64,000 nt of DNA from Psychrobacter immobilis (GTDB lineage: Bacteria; Pseudomonadota; Gammaproteobacteria; Pseudomonadales; Moraxellaceae), in contig NZ_CAJGZN010000003.1 in the NCBI RefSeq assembly GCF_904846235.1, positions 62,001 to 126,000 on the forward strand, given 5' to 3'. A program made the translations under genes and the position numbers. Shown here in pieces: positions 1-8,490 of the stretch. Under the pieces are notes generated by a model. That model saw only the letters and a list, made by a program, of their open reading frames with translations. It had not been told where the DNA came from and searched no databases. Every line of letters starts with the position of its first letter. Position 1 is the first letter of the stretch.

Positions 1-992
1 CGTAACTGCTGAGCAAGGAACATAGGATTGAAATCAACCATTGGACGAGCTTCATCACCAAGTAAGCAAGGTGCTTGATATACGATTAACTCATCTACCA
101 ACTGTTGACTCAAAAAACTACCTGCAACGCTAGCACCTGCTTCCACCAACACGTCATAGCAATGGTGTTCACTGACTAACTTAGCCAACAACGCCGGCAA
201 ATCATCTTCATGCCAATAGATAGTATCCGGATGCCGACACAGCTGATACTCAGACTGTAGGCTGTGCTTTAAACGCTGACGCCTATCAAGTATGACTATT
301 TTAGGGTTAGGTATTTTCTCAGGTGGCACGTCCAATTGTTCTGAGCGCACATTGAGCTGCGGGTTATCAGTTATTACTGTTTCACTACCTGTAATAATCG
401 CGCCACTTTGTGCTCGTAGTTTTTGTACGTCTTCACGAGCAGCTGTCGAGGTAATCCACTTTGATTCACCAGATGCCATCGCTGTACGACCGTCTAGACT
501 GGTTGCTATTTTCAATCGTACATAGGGCATCTGAGTACGCATAGCTTTTAGAAACCCACGGTTTAGTGCCTCTGCCTGCTCTGTCAGGACACCGACTGTT
601 ACCTTAATACCAGCTTGTTCTAATAGTTTCACACCACGACCTGCGACCTGCGGATTAGGATCTAGACCTGCAATCACAACGCGATTTACCTTAGCAGCAA
701 CCAGCGCCAGCGCACATGGTGGTGTACGTCCCGTATGACTACATGGCTCTAATGTAACGTAAGCAGTTGCCCCTGCTGCCTGTGTACCAGCCTCTTTCAG
801 CGCAAATACTTCTGCATGTGGCTCACCAGCTTTAGGATGAAAACCTTGACCAATAATCTGCTCTGCCTGAACAATAACGCAGCCTACTGCAGGATTGGGT
901 CTAGTAGTATACAAACCGCGCTTCGCTTGTTCGATAGCAAGCATCATAAAGTAGCGGTCTTGTGCATCTTGAGCATGGCTTTGAGTAGACAT
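1..992 (-). CDS. ribD: Riboflavin biosynthesis deaminase/reductase RibD (3' end cut by window)
   Basis: RibD converts the pyrimidine product of GTP cyclohydrolase II by deamination and then ribose side-chain reduction in riboflavin synthesis. Read on the minus strand from an ATG at 992, the protein begins MSTQSHAQDAQDR. An N-terminal cytidine-deaminase-like zinc site follows, with HAE and PCSHTGRTPPC, and then the reductase domain with a KIATSLDGRTA segment. The frame stays open to base 1, so the C-terminus lies outside the window. nrdR lies 126 bp upstream on the same strand, a common nrdR-ribD arrangement. No clear ribosome binding site precedes the ATG, so the start is less certain than the identity. 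Confidence 0.93.
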   Translation of the reverse strand, partial: MSTQSHAQDAQDRYFMMLAIEQAKRGLYTTRPNPAVGCVIVQAEQIIGQGFHPKAGEPHAEVFALKEAGTQAAGATAYVTLEPCSHTGRTPPCALALVAAKVNRVVIAGLDPNPQVAGRGVKLLEQAGIKVTVGVLTEQAEALNRGFLKAMRTQMPYVRLKIATSLDGRTAMASGESKWITSTAAREDVQKLRAQSGAIITGSETVITDNPQLNVRSEQLDVPPEKIPNPKIVILDRRQRLKHSLQSEYQLCRHPDTIYWHEDDLPALLAKLVSEHHCYDVLVEAGASVAGSFLSQQLVDELIVYQAPCLLGDEARPMVDFNPMFLAQQL

Positions 993-1118
993 AAGGCTAG
1001 GCTTAATAAATGATTGAGGGTTTTATATAAAAACATAAGGTTTGAAAGCTGATTGGTAATTCTGATTAGTAATTGGGAAACATTTATCAACTAGGGATTA
1101 CTTAAAAGCTTACTTCGC

Positions 1119-1577
1119 TTACTTCTCATTTGGACGAATATTGGCAATTTCTTGATGGAATGCATCGATATCTTGAAAGTCTCGATACACGCTAGCAAAG
1201 CGTACATAGGCGACATCATCTAAAGTTTTTAGTTCACTCATGATGATTTCACCCAAGACCTTACTACTGATTTCTCGCTCACCCATCTGCCTAACACGCT
1301 TTTCAATACGACTAATCATCGCCTCTTGTTCATCGATAGTGATAGGACGCTTTTGTAAAGGTAGTAAAATAGAACGGCGCAGCTTTTCATTGTCGTAAGG
1401 TTCAATCTTGTTGCTCGATTTGATAATCCTTGGCATGACAACTTCTACCATCTCAAAAGTCGTAAAACGTTCTTGGCAGCTGTTACACGAACGGCGTCGA
1501 CGCACTTGTGCCCCTTCCGCAGCAAGACGTGAGTCAATAACCTTGGTCTCTGACGCATTACAGTACGGACAGTGCAT
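1119..1577 (-). CDS. nrdR: Transcriptional repressor NrdR
   Basis: NrdR represses ribonucleotide reductase genes in response to ATP/dATP. The 152 aa protein has the family layout: a zinc ribbon with Cys pairs at residues 3/6 (CPYC) and 31/34 (CNSC), then an ATP-cone from about residue 49 (PRIIKSSNKIEPYDNEKLRR). Length is typical. It lies between mnmE and ribD on the same strand and probably shares a transcript with ribD. No NrdR box was searched for, and no nrd gene lies in the window. Confidence 0.96.
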   Translation of the reverse strand: MHCPYCNASETKVIDSRLAAEGAQVRRRRSCNSCQERFTTFEMVEVVMPRIIKSSNKIEPYDNEKLRRSILLPLQKRPITIDEQEAMISRIEKRVRQMGEREISSKVLGEIIMSELKTLDDVAYVRFASVYRDFQDIDAFHQEIANIRPNEK

Positions 1578-1663
1578 AACATTTCCTTATTTTACGATTG
1601 AGAATAAGAGTAGTGTTTTCAAGATAGCTAATTTATCAAATAATAAAGAACACCGTTTATCCG

Positions 1664-3127
1664 TTATTTACCAATACAAAAGCTACCAAATATTTTACCT
1701 AATAAGTCATCGGCACTGAACTCACCTGTTATTTCACCCAAGCTCTGCTGTGCCTGACGTAAGCTATCAGCAACCAACTCACCTGCTTCGAATACGGTTA
1801 ATTGTTCATGGGCTTCTGCCAAGAAATTAGCTGTCCGTCTAAGCGCGTCTAAATGTCTGGTACGAGCGATTAAGCTATTTTCTGGTGGATGAAATCCTAC
1901 TTTCTCACATAGCGCTTCAACCAAATTATCGATACCAATGCCTGTTTCACATGAAACATTAACTTGCTGATAGCCTCTATTCTTGATTTCAGCTTGGGTC
2001 ATAGCAGCACTTTTTTCTTTATCATTATCGCTTAATAAGTCGCTTTTATTAGCAATGATTAGTAAGCGTTTAGCTTCTGGCAATTCACCAAATAACTGTT
2101 CAGCAAGCTGTAACGGTGTGCTTTCTTCTTCAACATCGCGAGTCACATCATAGACCATCAGTAGCATATCAGCCTGCGTGATGGCAGTACGGGCACGCTC
2201 GATTCCGATACGTTCCACAGTGTCTTCTGTCTCACGTAGTCCTGCTGTGTCAGTCAGGTGTAGCGTCAAACCATTGAGCACAACGGTCTCTTGCAGCGTA
2301 TCACGTGTAGTACCGGCGACATCAGTCACGATAGCACGCTCTTGCCCTGCAAGGCGGTTGAGCAAGCTAGATTTACCTGCGTTTGGCCTACCTGCTAGCA
2401 CGACATGGATACCGTCACGCAAAAGCTGACCTTGCTTTGCCGTTGATAAAACTTGTTGTATCTTATCTTGCGTCTGCTCAAGTTTGCTTTGTATGACGCC
2501 ATCAGACAAAAAGTCCACATCCTCTTCATCAGGGAAATCAATAGCAGCTTCGACATGTAAACGAAGGTGAATGAGTTGTTCTAGTAGCTGGTTAATTTTT
2601 TGTGAAAACTCACCGCTCAGAGAACGAATCGCACTACTGGCGGCGGCAGCACTGGTCGCATCAATCGCATCGGCAATTGCTTCTGCCTGCACCAAGTCCA
2701 ACTTATCATTATCAAAAGCACGGTAAGAGAACTCTCCTGCACTTGCTTGCTTGGCACCTAGCTCAAATACGCGCGCGAGCAACTGGTTTTGTAAAATAAC
2801 ACCACCATGCCCTTGTAGCTCAATAACGTCCTCACCTGTGAATGAATGCGGACCTTTGAAAAACAAGACCAATCCCTCATCAATGACAGTGCCATCAGCC
2901 TGATAAAAGCGACAAAAGCTGGCCATTCGCGGCGTAAAAGCAGACTTACCTGTTAGAACACATGCCATATCGTAAGCACGGCTGCCTGATAGACGTATGA
3001 CACCCACACCCCCTCGCCCGAGCGGCGTTGCAATCGCAGCAATTGTGGCCAATCCAGATGTATTAGACTTTTTAGAAGAATTAGGTACGGCTAATGCTGT
3101 CTCTAAGGAATCCACAATGACTCTCAA
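1664..3127 (-). CDS. mnmE: tRNA uridine-5-carboxymethylaminomethyl modification GTPase MnmE
   Basis: MnmE works with MnmG to modify the wobble uridine of certain tRNAs. Visible parts are the N-terminal formyl-THF binding region ([16 protein letters not shown], about residues 33-48), a helical domain interrupted by a G domain with GRPNAGKSS at about 246-254, GTTRD at 272-276, DTAG at 293-296 and NKSD near 360, and the C-terminal catalytic CIGK. The frame opens with TTG at 3127, preceded by GGAG 10 nt upstream. GTG at 3115 is an alternative four codons in; there is no in-frame ATG near the expected start. A parS-like palindrome lies inside the gene at 1944-1957. yidC is upstream. Confidence 0.96.
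   Translation of the reverse strand: MRVIVDSLETALAVPNSSKKSNTSGLATIAAIATPLGRGGVGVIRLSGSRAYDMACVLTGKSAFTPRMASFCRFYQADGTVIDEGLVLFFKGPHSFTGEDVIELQGHGGVILQNQLLARVFELGAKQASAGEFSYRAFDNDKLDLVQAEAIADAIDATSAAAASSAIRSLSGEFSQKINQLLEQLIHLRLHVEAAIDFPDEEDVDFLSDGVIQSKLEQTQDKIQQVLSTAKQGQLLRDGIHVVLAGRPNAGKSSLLNRLAGQERAIVTDVAGTTRDTLQETVVLNGLTLHLTDTAGLRETEDTVERIGIERARTAITQADMLLMVYDVTRDVEEESTPLQLAEQLFGELPEAKRLLIIANKSDLLSDNDKEKSAAMTQAEIKNRGYQQVNVSCETGIGIDNLVEALCEKVGFHPPENSLIARTRHLDALRRTANFLAEAHEQLTVFEAGELVADSLRQAQQSLGEITGEFSADDLLGKIFGSFCIGK
1944..1957. promoter_or_regulatory. parS-like palindrome, CATG variant, inside mnmE
   Basis: GTTTCACATGAAAC differs from the ParB-binding core GTTTCACGTGAAAC only at the centre. 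The same 14-mer recurs at 10209, 40372 (opposite strand) and 41672. Whether ParB binds this variant is not known from the sequence. Confidence 0.45.
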
Positions 3128-3226
3128 TGTTTAAAAGCTCCATTATAGACGTCTGGACTCATACTGACAAAGCAAACTTTGAAAGGTAGATGTATCAGAC
3201 ATATATTCGTTTCAATGTTTATAAGC

Positions 3227-3274
3227 TGTGCATAATGTTGATAAGCTGTGGATAACATTTACCACTTATCCACT
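3227..3274. promoter_or_regulatory. DnaA-box group between mnmE and yidC
   Basis: Three DnaA-box-like 9-mers lie about 20 bp apart: TGTGCATAA at 3227-3235, the perfect box TGTGGATAA at 3247-3255, and TTATCCACT at 3266-3274. The second matches the consensus TTATCCACA on the minus strand; the others have one mismatch each. The regular spacing suggests a DnaA-binding cluster outside the main origin. Confidence 0.5.
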
Positions 3275-3280
3275 ACCTAT

Positions 3281-3311
3281 AAAAAAACCACCGCTTGCGC
3301 GATGGTTTTTT
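3281..3311 (-). terminator. Rho-independent terminator of yidC
   Basis: AAAAAACCACCGC and GCGATGGTTTTTT form a hairpin with one mismatch and a short loop. On the minus strand a T-run follows. It lies 22 bp after the yidC stop, between yidC and mnmE. Confidence 0.75.
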
Positions 3312-3332
3312 ATATTACTGAAAAAGAACTAG

Positions 3333-5015
3333 TTAATCGACCACTTTTACCGTACGACGCTTCTGCTCTTCATCTACTTTCTTATTAACGATATATTGCT
3401 GAGTCATACTAAACAGGTTGTTAACTGTCCAATATAGAACTAAACCTGCTGGGAAGAATAGCATGAACGCAGTAAAGATAATCGGCAAGAATTTCATTAC
3501 TTTTGCTTGCATCGGATCTGCCGGCTGCGGGTTCAACTGCTGCTGTACAAACATCGACGCACCCATTAGCAACGGCAAGATAAACCATGGGTCCATCGCT
3601 GACAGATCTTGAATCCACAAAATCCATGGGGCATGACGCAGCTCAACACTCTCTACCAATACCCAATACAGAGCTAAGAAAATCGGCATCTGCATCAAGA
3701 TCGGTAGACAACCTGCCATCGGATTGACTTTTTCTTCTTTGTATATCGCCATCATTTCTTGCGACATTTTCATCCGATCATCGCCATGCTCTTCTTTGAG
3801 CACTTTGAGCCTTGGCGCAATGGCACGCATTTTAGCCATCGAGTAGTAGCTCTTATTAGAGAACCACATCAAGGCAATTTTTACTAAGATAGTCAGTAAA
3901 ATAATTGACCAACCCCAGTTACCAACAACCTTATGCACACCTTCCAAGATAGCAAACAAGACCTTTGATATTGGCCATAGCAGACCATAATCAACTGTTT
4001 TGTTAAGGCCTACCGCAACGTCTTTTAGCTCAGACTGAACTTTTGGACCTGCATACAGTGTTGCATTTAAAGTAACTTGTTTGTTTGGTGCTACGTTCAC
4101 TGGTTGGCTATTAAAACCAATAAAGTAATCATTACCTGTTTCACGAGTAAAGAATTTACCAGTGAAGTTTTCAGGTGTCCAAGCAGATACAAAGTAATGC
4201 TGTACGATACCAACCCAGCCTTTATCGCTAGTGGTCGTCAACTCGCCGTCACTAAAGTCACCAAATTTCAGCTTATTATAAGGATCATCTGGTGTACCCC
4301 AAGCGCCGCCTAAATAAGTCGCCATGCTCAGCGCGCCTTTATCAGACATACCAGGGTCTTTACTATCATCACGCTTTAATTGCGCAAACATCTGACCTTG
4401 CCAAGCATTGGTAGACGCGTTTTGGATCTTATAGCTAATATCGATTGGATATTTATTTTCAGTGAAAGTAAAAGTCTTGGTGATCGTCACGCCGTCTTTT
4501 TTGTAAGTAAGCGGCACTGACAACGTTTGCTGTCCATCTTCCATCACATAATTGTTAGCAGTATGGCTATAAGTCGCTCTACCTTCTGCTGTATCAATAC
4601 CGTTCTGACCAATAAGTCCAGATTGAGCCACATACACACGGTTACTATTGTTTTCTAACAATACGAAAGGCTTATCGCTATCGAGCGTTGCGTCATACTG
4701 CTTGAGCGCAGCATAAACAATATCACCACCTTCTGGATTGATTTTTATATCATAGCGATCAGTTGTTACCGTGATTAGACCAGCGTTTTTCGCAGGCGTC
4801 GCTGTCACAGCACTATTATCCACGGGTAATGTCTGTACCGGGATATCACCTGCTGCACCAGTAGTAGAAGGAATGTCAGCACCTACTGAACTCGTAGTTT
4901 CTGGCACCGCATCTACAGCTGGAGCATCGGCATAATCATCTCGCCATGCCAAAATCAGCAGATAAGCGGTAATTAGCATCGCAATGATGATCATCACCCG
5001 AAATATCTTTTGCAT
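3333..5015 (-). CDS. yidC: Membrane protein insertase YidC
   Basis: YidC inserts and folds inner-membrane proteins alone or with Sec. The 560 aa protein has an N-terminal membrane anchor (MIIIAMLITAYLLILAW), a large periplasmic domain to about residue 340, and the conserved insertase core with several membrane helices (GWSIILLTILVKIALMW, then NPMAGCLPILMQMPIFLALY). The length is typical of gammaproteobacteria. It belongs to the rpmH-rnpA-yidD-yidC-mnmE order. Two DnaA-box-like sites lie upstream at 5173-5192. Confidence 0.97.
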   Translation of the reverse strand: MQKIFRVMIIIAMLITAYLLILAWRDDYADAPAVDAVPETTSSVGADIPSTTGAAGDIPVQTLPVDNSAVTATPAKNAGLITVTTDRYDIKINPEGGDIVYAALKQYDATLDSDKPFVLLENNSNRVYVAQSGLIGQNGIDTAEGRATYSHTANNYVMEDGQQTLSVPLTYKKDGVTITKTFTFTENKYPIDISYKIQNASTNAWQGQMFAQLKRDDSKDPGMSDKGALSMATYLGGAWGTPDDPYNKLKFGDFSDGELTTTSDKGWVGIVQHYFVSAWTPENFTGKFFTRETGNDYFIGFNSQPVNVAPNKQVTLNATLYAGPKVQSELKDVAVGLNKTVDYGLLWPISKVLFAILEGVHKVVGNWGWSIILLTILVKIALMWFSNKSYYSMAKMRAIAPRLKVLKEEHGDDRMKMSQEMMAIYKEEKVNPMAGCLPILMQMPIFLALYWVLVESVELRHAPWILWIQDLSAMDPWFILPLLMGASMFVQQQLNPQPADPMQAKVMKFLPIIFTAFMLFFPAGLVLYWTVNNLFSMTQQYIVNKKVDEEQKRRTVKVVD

Positions 5016-5172
5016 AAACCTTTCCTAGATTAAAAAATTAGGGAATGAAAAATTAGGGCATGTGTCATGACTGACCTACACAGCTGTCCTGTCACATTGC
5101 AACTGTATCAGTAGTCATTTACATAAAATGTGCATCATTTTACTAAAAATCTGTCTCAAATGATACTAAGAG

Positions 5173-5192
5173 TGTGGATAACTTGTGGGTAA
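5173..5192. promoter_or_regulatory. Pair of DnaA-box-like sites upstream of yidC
   Basis: TGTGGATAA at 5173-5181 is a perfect DnaA box on the minus strand. TGTGGGTAA at 5184-5192 has one mismatch and is the same variant found twice in the main origin at 6619 and 6631. Spacing start to start is 11 bp. Confidence 0.5.
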
Positions 5193-5230
5193 CTCAAAGG
5201 AGTAGCTATCTGAGACTAAAGAGGTCGACT

Positions 5231-5611
5231 TTATGTTGATTTCATCAAATAATTAAGCTGTGAAACATAGCTAGTAATGTCTCGATAGACACCCAAACCC
5301 TGAAGGTTGATATTTAGTACATCACTAAAAGATATATATTGATAACTATAAGAAGCTAAGGGTAAGGGTACAAAGTCTATACCGTGCCCACCTAAAGGGT
5401 GACACCTACTAAGACGTTTTAATAACAACCACCCACCCTTACGAGCGCCATGCCATGTTAAAGCTTGTTTGCCATAATTTGAGCATGTCGGATAATAACG
5501 ACAACGTGCAGGTATTATAGGACTAACTATTTTTTGATAAAAAACAATTAAATTAAAAGCTATATTATAAAAAACACCTTTTTTAAATTTATTTTTTAAT
5601 AAAATATTCAT
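5231..5611 (-). CDS. yidD: Membrane protein insertion efficiency factor YidD
   Basis: YidD is a small membrane-associated protein that helps YidC-dependent insertion. The family core is visible: [20 protein letters not shown], then [27 protein letters not shown] and DFVP. At 126 aa it is longer than many homologues because of a C-terminal tail of about 35 residues after DFVP. Its start codon directly follows the rnpA stop, with one base between them, suggesting translational coupling. The first 30 codons are extremely AT-rich, continuing the composition of the rnpA 3' end. Confidence 0.92.
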   Translation of the reverse strand: MNILLKNKFKKGVFYNIAFNLIVFYQKIVSPIIPARCRYYPTCSNYGKQALTWHGARKGGWLLLKRLSRCHPLGGHGIDFVPLPLASYSYQYISFSDVLNINLQGLGVYRDITSYVSQLNYLMKST

Positions 5612-5612
5612 T

Positions 5613-5984
5613 TTATTTTTTTTCTATTTTTTTAAAAATATTAATTATTTGATTTTTTAATTCTTTATTATCTATATCTTTAATAGATTTTTTTACAATA
5701 AAAACAATATCTTTATTTTCTATTTTAAAAGCTTTGGTACGGAACTCTTCACGCACATATCTTTTGATTAGATTACGAGCGACAGCAGTAGGCACTTTAC
5801 GCTTGGTAATAGCCATACCGACTCGCGGCTGTGCATGCTCATTAGCACGTATAAAAGCCATTAAATGACTCTGATGAATCTTGCGTTCAGGTGCGTCAAA
5901 TACCTCACGAAAGGCTGCAGGAGTAAGCAGACGTTGCTGTTTAGTAAAACTAGCTGCAGGTGTATCTGAAAGCGTATTGGACAT
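5613..5984 (-). CDS. rnpA: Ribonuclease P protein component
   Basis: RnpA is the protein subunit of RNase P, which trims 5' leaders of pre-tRNAs. The 123 aa protein carries the conserved basic helix [14 protein letters not shown] and the upstream segment [16 protein letters not shown]. The last 30 residues are Lys/Ile/Asn-rich and encoded by very AT-rich DNA unlike the first two thirds of the gene. It sits between rpmH and yidD, with a hairpin terminator just upstream at 6038-6064. Confidence 0.95.
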   Translation of the reverse strand: MSNTLSDTPAASFTKQQRLLTPAAFREVFDAPERKIHQSHLMAFIRANEHAQPRVGMAITKRKVPTAVARNLIKRYVREEFRTKAFKIENKDIVFIVKKSIKDIDNKELKNQIINIFKKIEKK

Positions 5985-6037
5985 AGTACAACCTAGTAGA
6001 ATAACAATAGAATAAATAATAACAAATTATAGAGGCA

Positions 6038-6064
6038 AAAAAAGCGCCGATGTGGGCGCTTTTA
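6038..6064 (-). terminator. Hairpin between rpmH and rnpA
   Basis: AAAAGCGCC and GGCGCTTTT form a perfect 9-bp stem around GATGTG. On the minus strand a T-run follows. It lies inside the rpmH-rnpA gene pair, so it probably acts as a partial terminator that keeps rnpA expression below rpmH. It could also be an RNA processing signal. Confidence 0.6.
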
Positions 6065-6163
6065 ATATATGGCTAAGTGTCAGTTGTGATGATTGACTAT
6101 CGCAATCTATAAACAATAAGAACACAACAAGCACTATTAGCCATGCTTATCGCAATCTACTGA

Positions 6164-6298
6164 TTATACAGTAAGGCGATGACGTCCTTTAGCGCGGCGA
6201 CGAGCTAAGACCTGACGGCCTTTTTTAGTTGCCATACGAGCACGGAAACCGTGAGTACGTTTACGCTTGATCACGCTTGGTTGGAATGTACGTTTCAT
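6164..6298 (-). CDS. rpmH: 50S ribosomal protein L34
   Basis: This 44 aa gene reads [20 protein letters not shown] at its start and ends GRHRLTV, a near-universal L34 sequence rich in Arg and Lys. L34 is a late-assembling protein of the large ribosomal subunit. The start has a good ribosome binding site (AGGTGAG, 2 nt before ATG) and a strong promoter lies 45 bp further upstream. It is the first gene of the leftward origin-flanking cluster. Confidence 0.98.
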   Translation of the reverse strand: MKRTFQPSVIKRKRTHGFRARMATKKGRQVLARRRAKGRHRLTV

Positions 6299-6342
6299 AA
6301 CTCACCTATCAAAATAATGGACTAAATTCGTAATAACGGAGG

Positions 6343-6371
6343 ATTATACCATTCAGTATAGTTTTGGTCAA
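6343..6371 (-). promoter_or_regulatory. Strong sigma-70 promoter for rpmH
   Basis: On the minus strand TTGACC (6371-6366) and TATAAT (6348-6343) are separated by exactly 17 bp, giving five of six and six of six consensus matches. The -10 lies 44 bp before the rpmH start. This is the clearest promoter in the window and likely drives rpmH-rnpA-yidD. Confidence 0.8.
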
Positions 6372-6399
6372 TAAACTAATTTGCTTTGTCTATGAATAG

Positions 6400-6735
6400 G
6401 AAATAATTCATACGAACTTAGTAGAGATATTTCCTTAAAAACCTATTTCTAGTTAACTAAATTTTATAGTTATATGTTTTATAATTTACGAAGTTATCCA
6501 CAGCTGGACTCGAATATTATAATAATAATTAATTAATATAAATATAGTATTGTTATTATTGGGACCATGATTATCTGTGGTTAAGTCTATTTTCTTTTTT
6601 ATTATCAATTCACTAGGCTGTGGGTAAGCCTGTGGGTAAACTGTGGGTTGAATATGGATAACTGCCTTATGAAAGTTATGCACAAAATTGTCCACAGCCT
6701 TGTCCACAAAAAAACAAGGTTTTATCCACAGGGTA
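6400..6735. other. oriC: Chromosomal replication origin oriC
   Basis: The gap between rpmH and dnaA holds a dense DnaA-box cluster. Perfect boxes are TTATCCACA at 6494-6502 and 6722-6730. One-mismatch boxes lie at 6576-6584 (TGTGGTTAA), 6619-6627 and 6631-6639 (TGTGGGTAA), 6653-6661 (TATGGATAA), 6676-6684 (TTATGCACA), 6688-6696 and 6700-6708 (TTGTCCACA); 6642-6650 is weaker. Boxes left of 6662 mostly point one way and those right of it the other, apart from 6494. The A/T-only run around 6513-6545 and the AT-rich stretch from 6400 are the likely unwinding element. Placement next to dnaA fits other gammaproteobacterial origins such as Pseudomonas. Confidence 0.88.
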
Positions 6736-6890
6736 TCTGTGTTAAATTAGGCGCTACTTGGTATACACCTTCGTATAGGGTATTAGCACGAACTCTTTGG
6801 TTAGTTGTTACGTGTAATATCGAGGCTTAGGTAGCAAGTTATCTTGCTAAAAAATAACTATTATTTCAGATTATAAGGTCAGTACTTTTC

Positions 6891-8330
6891 ATGATAGACA
6901 CAGCAAATATTTGGGATAAATGTCTAAACGATTTGCGTTATAACGTCAAAGACAACGTGTTTACTATGTGGCTGAGACCTCTATCAGCTCATCAAGAAGC
7001 GCAAACTTTGATTATTCTTGCTCCCAATGATTATTTTGTGACGTATATCAAGAAGAATCATCTTCAAGATATTCAGCAATTGGTGACCAAACACAGCCAA
7101 GGTAGTATTGAAGAGGTCGTCGTACGTGTTGATAATGCTGGCCGCAATGCAGAAGATAACAGTCAATCAGGTTCTTTGTTTGTAGAAGACGACGTCTCCC
7201 CTACCCCATCCGAACATAAATTTGAATCTATTCATCATAACAACGCAAAAGCAGATATCGACGCGAACATGCGTCATAATGAGCCAGTTGAGTCTGCTGA
7301 TACAAAATCATTAAGCTATCTGAACCCCGAATTTACTTTTGAAACCTTTGTTACAGGTAAGTCCAATAACTTGGCTTACAAGGCTTGTTATGAGCTTGGT
7401 AAGCGCCAATCAAAAAATCGTCACAATCCTTTATTTATATACGGTCCTTCTGGATTGGGAAAAACGCATTTAATGCATTCTGTAGCTCATCGCTATTTAA
7501 AAAATAATCAAAGTTTTTATTATTTCACTTCTGAAAAATTTATAAATCAATTAGTTTATTCATTAAGAAATAATAAAATAGAAGATTTTAAAAAGAAAAT
7601 AAAAAAAGTGGATTTATTAATTGTAGATGATATTCATGTATTGGCAGGAAAGACTAAAAGTAGTAATGAGTTTCTAACATTATTTGCAGATTTTACTAGT
7701 GGTGATAAACAGTTAATTTTGGCCTCTGATCGACATCCCTCCCAAATGACGGAATTTGATGAACGATTTAGATCACGGTTTTCTTGGGGGTTAACAGTCG
7801 CTGTTGATCCTCCTGAAATTGATACTCGAGTACAAATTCTGCAGAAAAAAGCAGCCTCCTACGGGATGGTATTACCAAAGGAATGTGCGCTATTCATTGC
7901 ACAAAATGTGGTATCTAATGTCAGACGTTTAGAAGGTGCCTTAAATCAGGTATTTGCCAATGCTAACTTAACAGGGGCACAGATTACTCTTGAGATGGTG
8001 CAATACGCACTAAAAGATATCGTTGCGATGCGTGTGCAGGCAGTAAATATGGATAATATCCGTAAGATAGTTGCTGAGTACTATGATGTCACGGTCAAAG
8101 ATATTATGGGGCGTAAACGTACGCGTAGTATTGCAAGACCACGTCAAATAGCGATGGCTTTGTCGCGTGAATTAACAGGCGATAGCTTCCCTGAAATTGG
8201 TCAGTCGTTCGGTGGACGCGACCATACGACGGTGATGCACGCTTGCGATAAAGTAAATGAGTTAAGAGCAGCAGATCCTGCATTTGATAAGGATTATAAG
8301 ACCCTAGCTCTGATGTTACAGGCAGGATAA
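6891..8330 (+). CDS. dnaA: Chromosomal replication initiator DnaA
   Basis: DnaA binds the oriC boxes, melts the AT-rich element and loads the helicase. The 479 aa protein has an N-terminal helicase/DiaA interaction domain (about 1-75), a variable linker (about 90-145), an AAA+ domain with Walker A GPSGLGKT (185-192) and Walker B LLIVDDI (242-248), the arginine-finger segment FRSRFSWGL, and a C-terminal DNA-binding domain with GGRDHTTVMHACDKV. Codons for about residues 200-283 (bases 7490-7740) are much more AT-rich than the rest, and residues after Walker B depart from typical gammaproteobacterial DnaA (HVLAGKTKSSNEF). It starts the dnaA-dnaN-recF series. Confidence 0.98.
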   Translation: MIDTANIWDKCLNDLRYNVKDNVFTMWLRPLSAHQEAQTLIILAPNDYFVTYIKKNHLQDIQQLVTKHSQGSIEEVVVRVDNAGRNAEDNSQSGSLFVEDDVSPTPSEHKFESIHHNNAKADIDANMRHNEPVESADTKSLSYLNPEFTFETFVTGKSNNLAYKACYELGKRQSKNRHNPLFIYGPSGLGKTHLMHSVAHRYLKNNQSFYYFTSEKFINQLVYSLRNNKIEDFKKKIKKVDLLIVDDIHVLAGKTKSSNEFLTLFADFTSGDKQLILASDRHPSQMTEFDERFRSRFSWGLTVAVDPPEIDTRVQILQKKAASYGMVLPKECALFIAQNVVSNVRRLEGALNQVFANANLTGAQITLEMVQYALKDIVAMRVQAVNMDNIRKIVAEYYDVTVKDIMGRKRTRSIARPRQIAMALSRELTGDSFPEIGQSFGGRDHTTVMHACDKVNELRAADPAFDKDYKTLALMLQAG

Positions 8331-8345
8331 AAGCGTTAGATATCG

Positions 8346-8377
8346 TTGTATTCTAGTAGATACAGATGGTTTATAAT
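8346..8377 (+). promoter_or_regulatory. Possible dnaN promoter
   Basis: A perfect -10 TATAAT lies at 8372-8377, 114 bp before dnaN. The best -35 matches are TTGTAT at 8346 (20-bp spacer) or GTATTC at 8348 (18-bp spacer), so only the -10 is convincing. Confidence 0.35.
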
Positions 8378-8490
8378 ATTGAAAATACAAGTGCACAGAT
8401 GCTTTGTAGATTATCGTCAGCAGACAAGGTATTATTAAGTCATTACGACAAATTTTTATAAAAGAATCATTCAAATAAGAGTAACTAAGC

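Noticed and set aside
6648-6830. A 60-codon open frame through the DnaA-box region
   Set aside because: It overlaps the origin, has no ribosome site and no recognisable protein pattern; it results from box repeats lacking stops.
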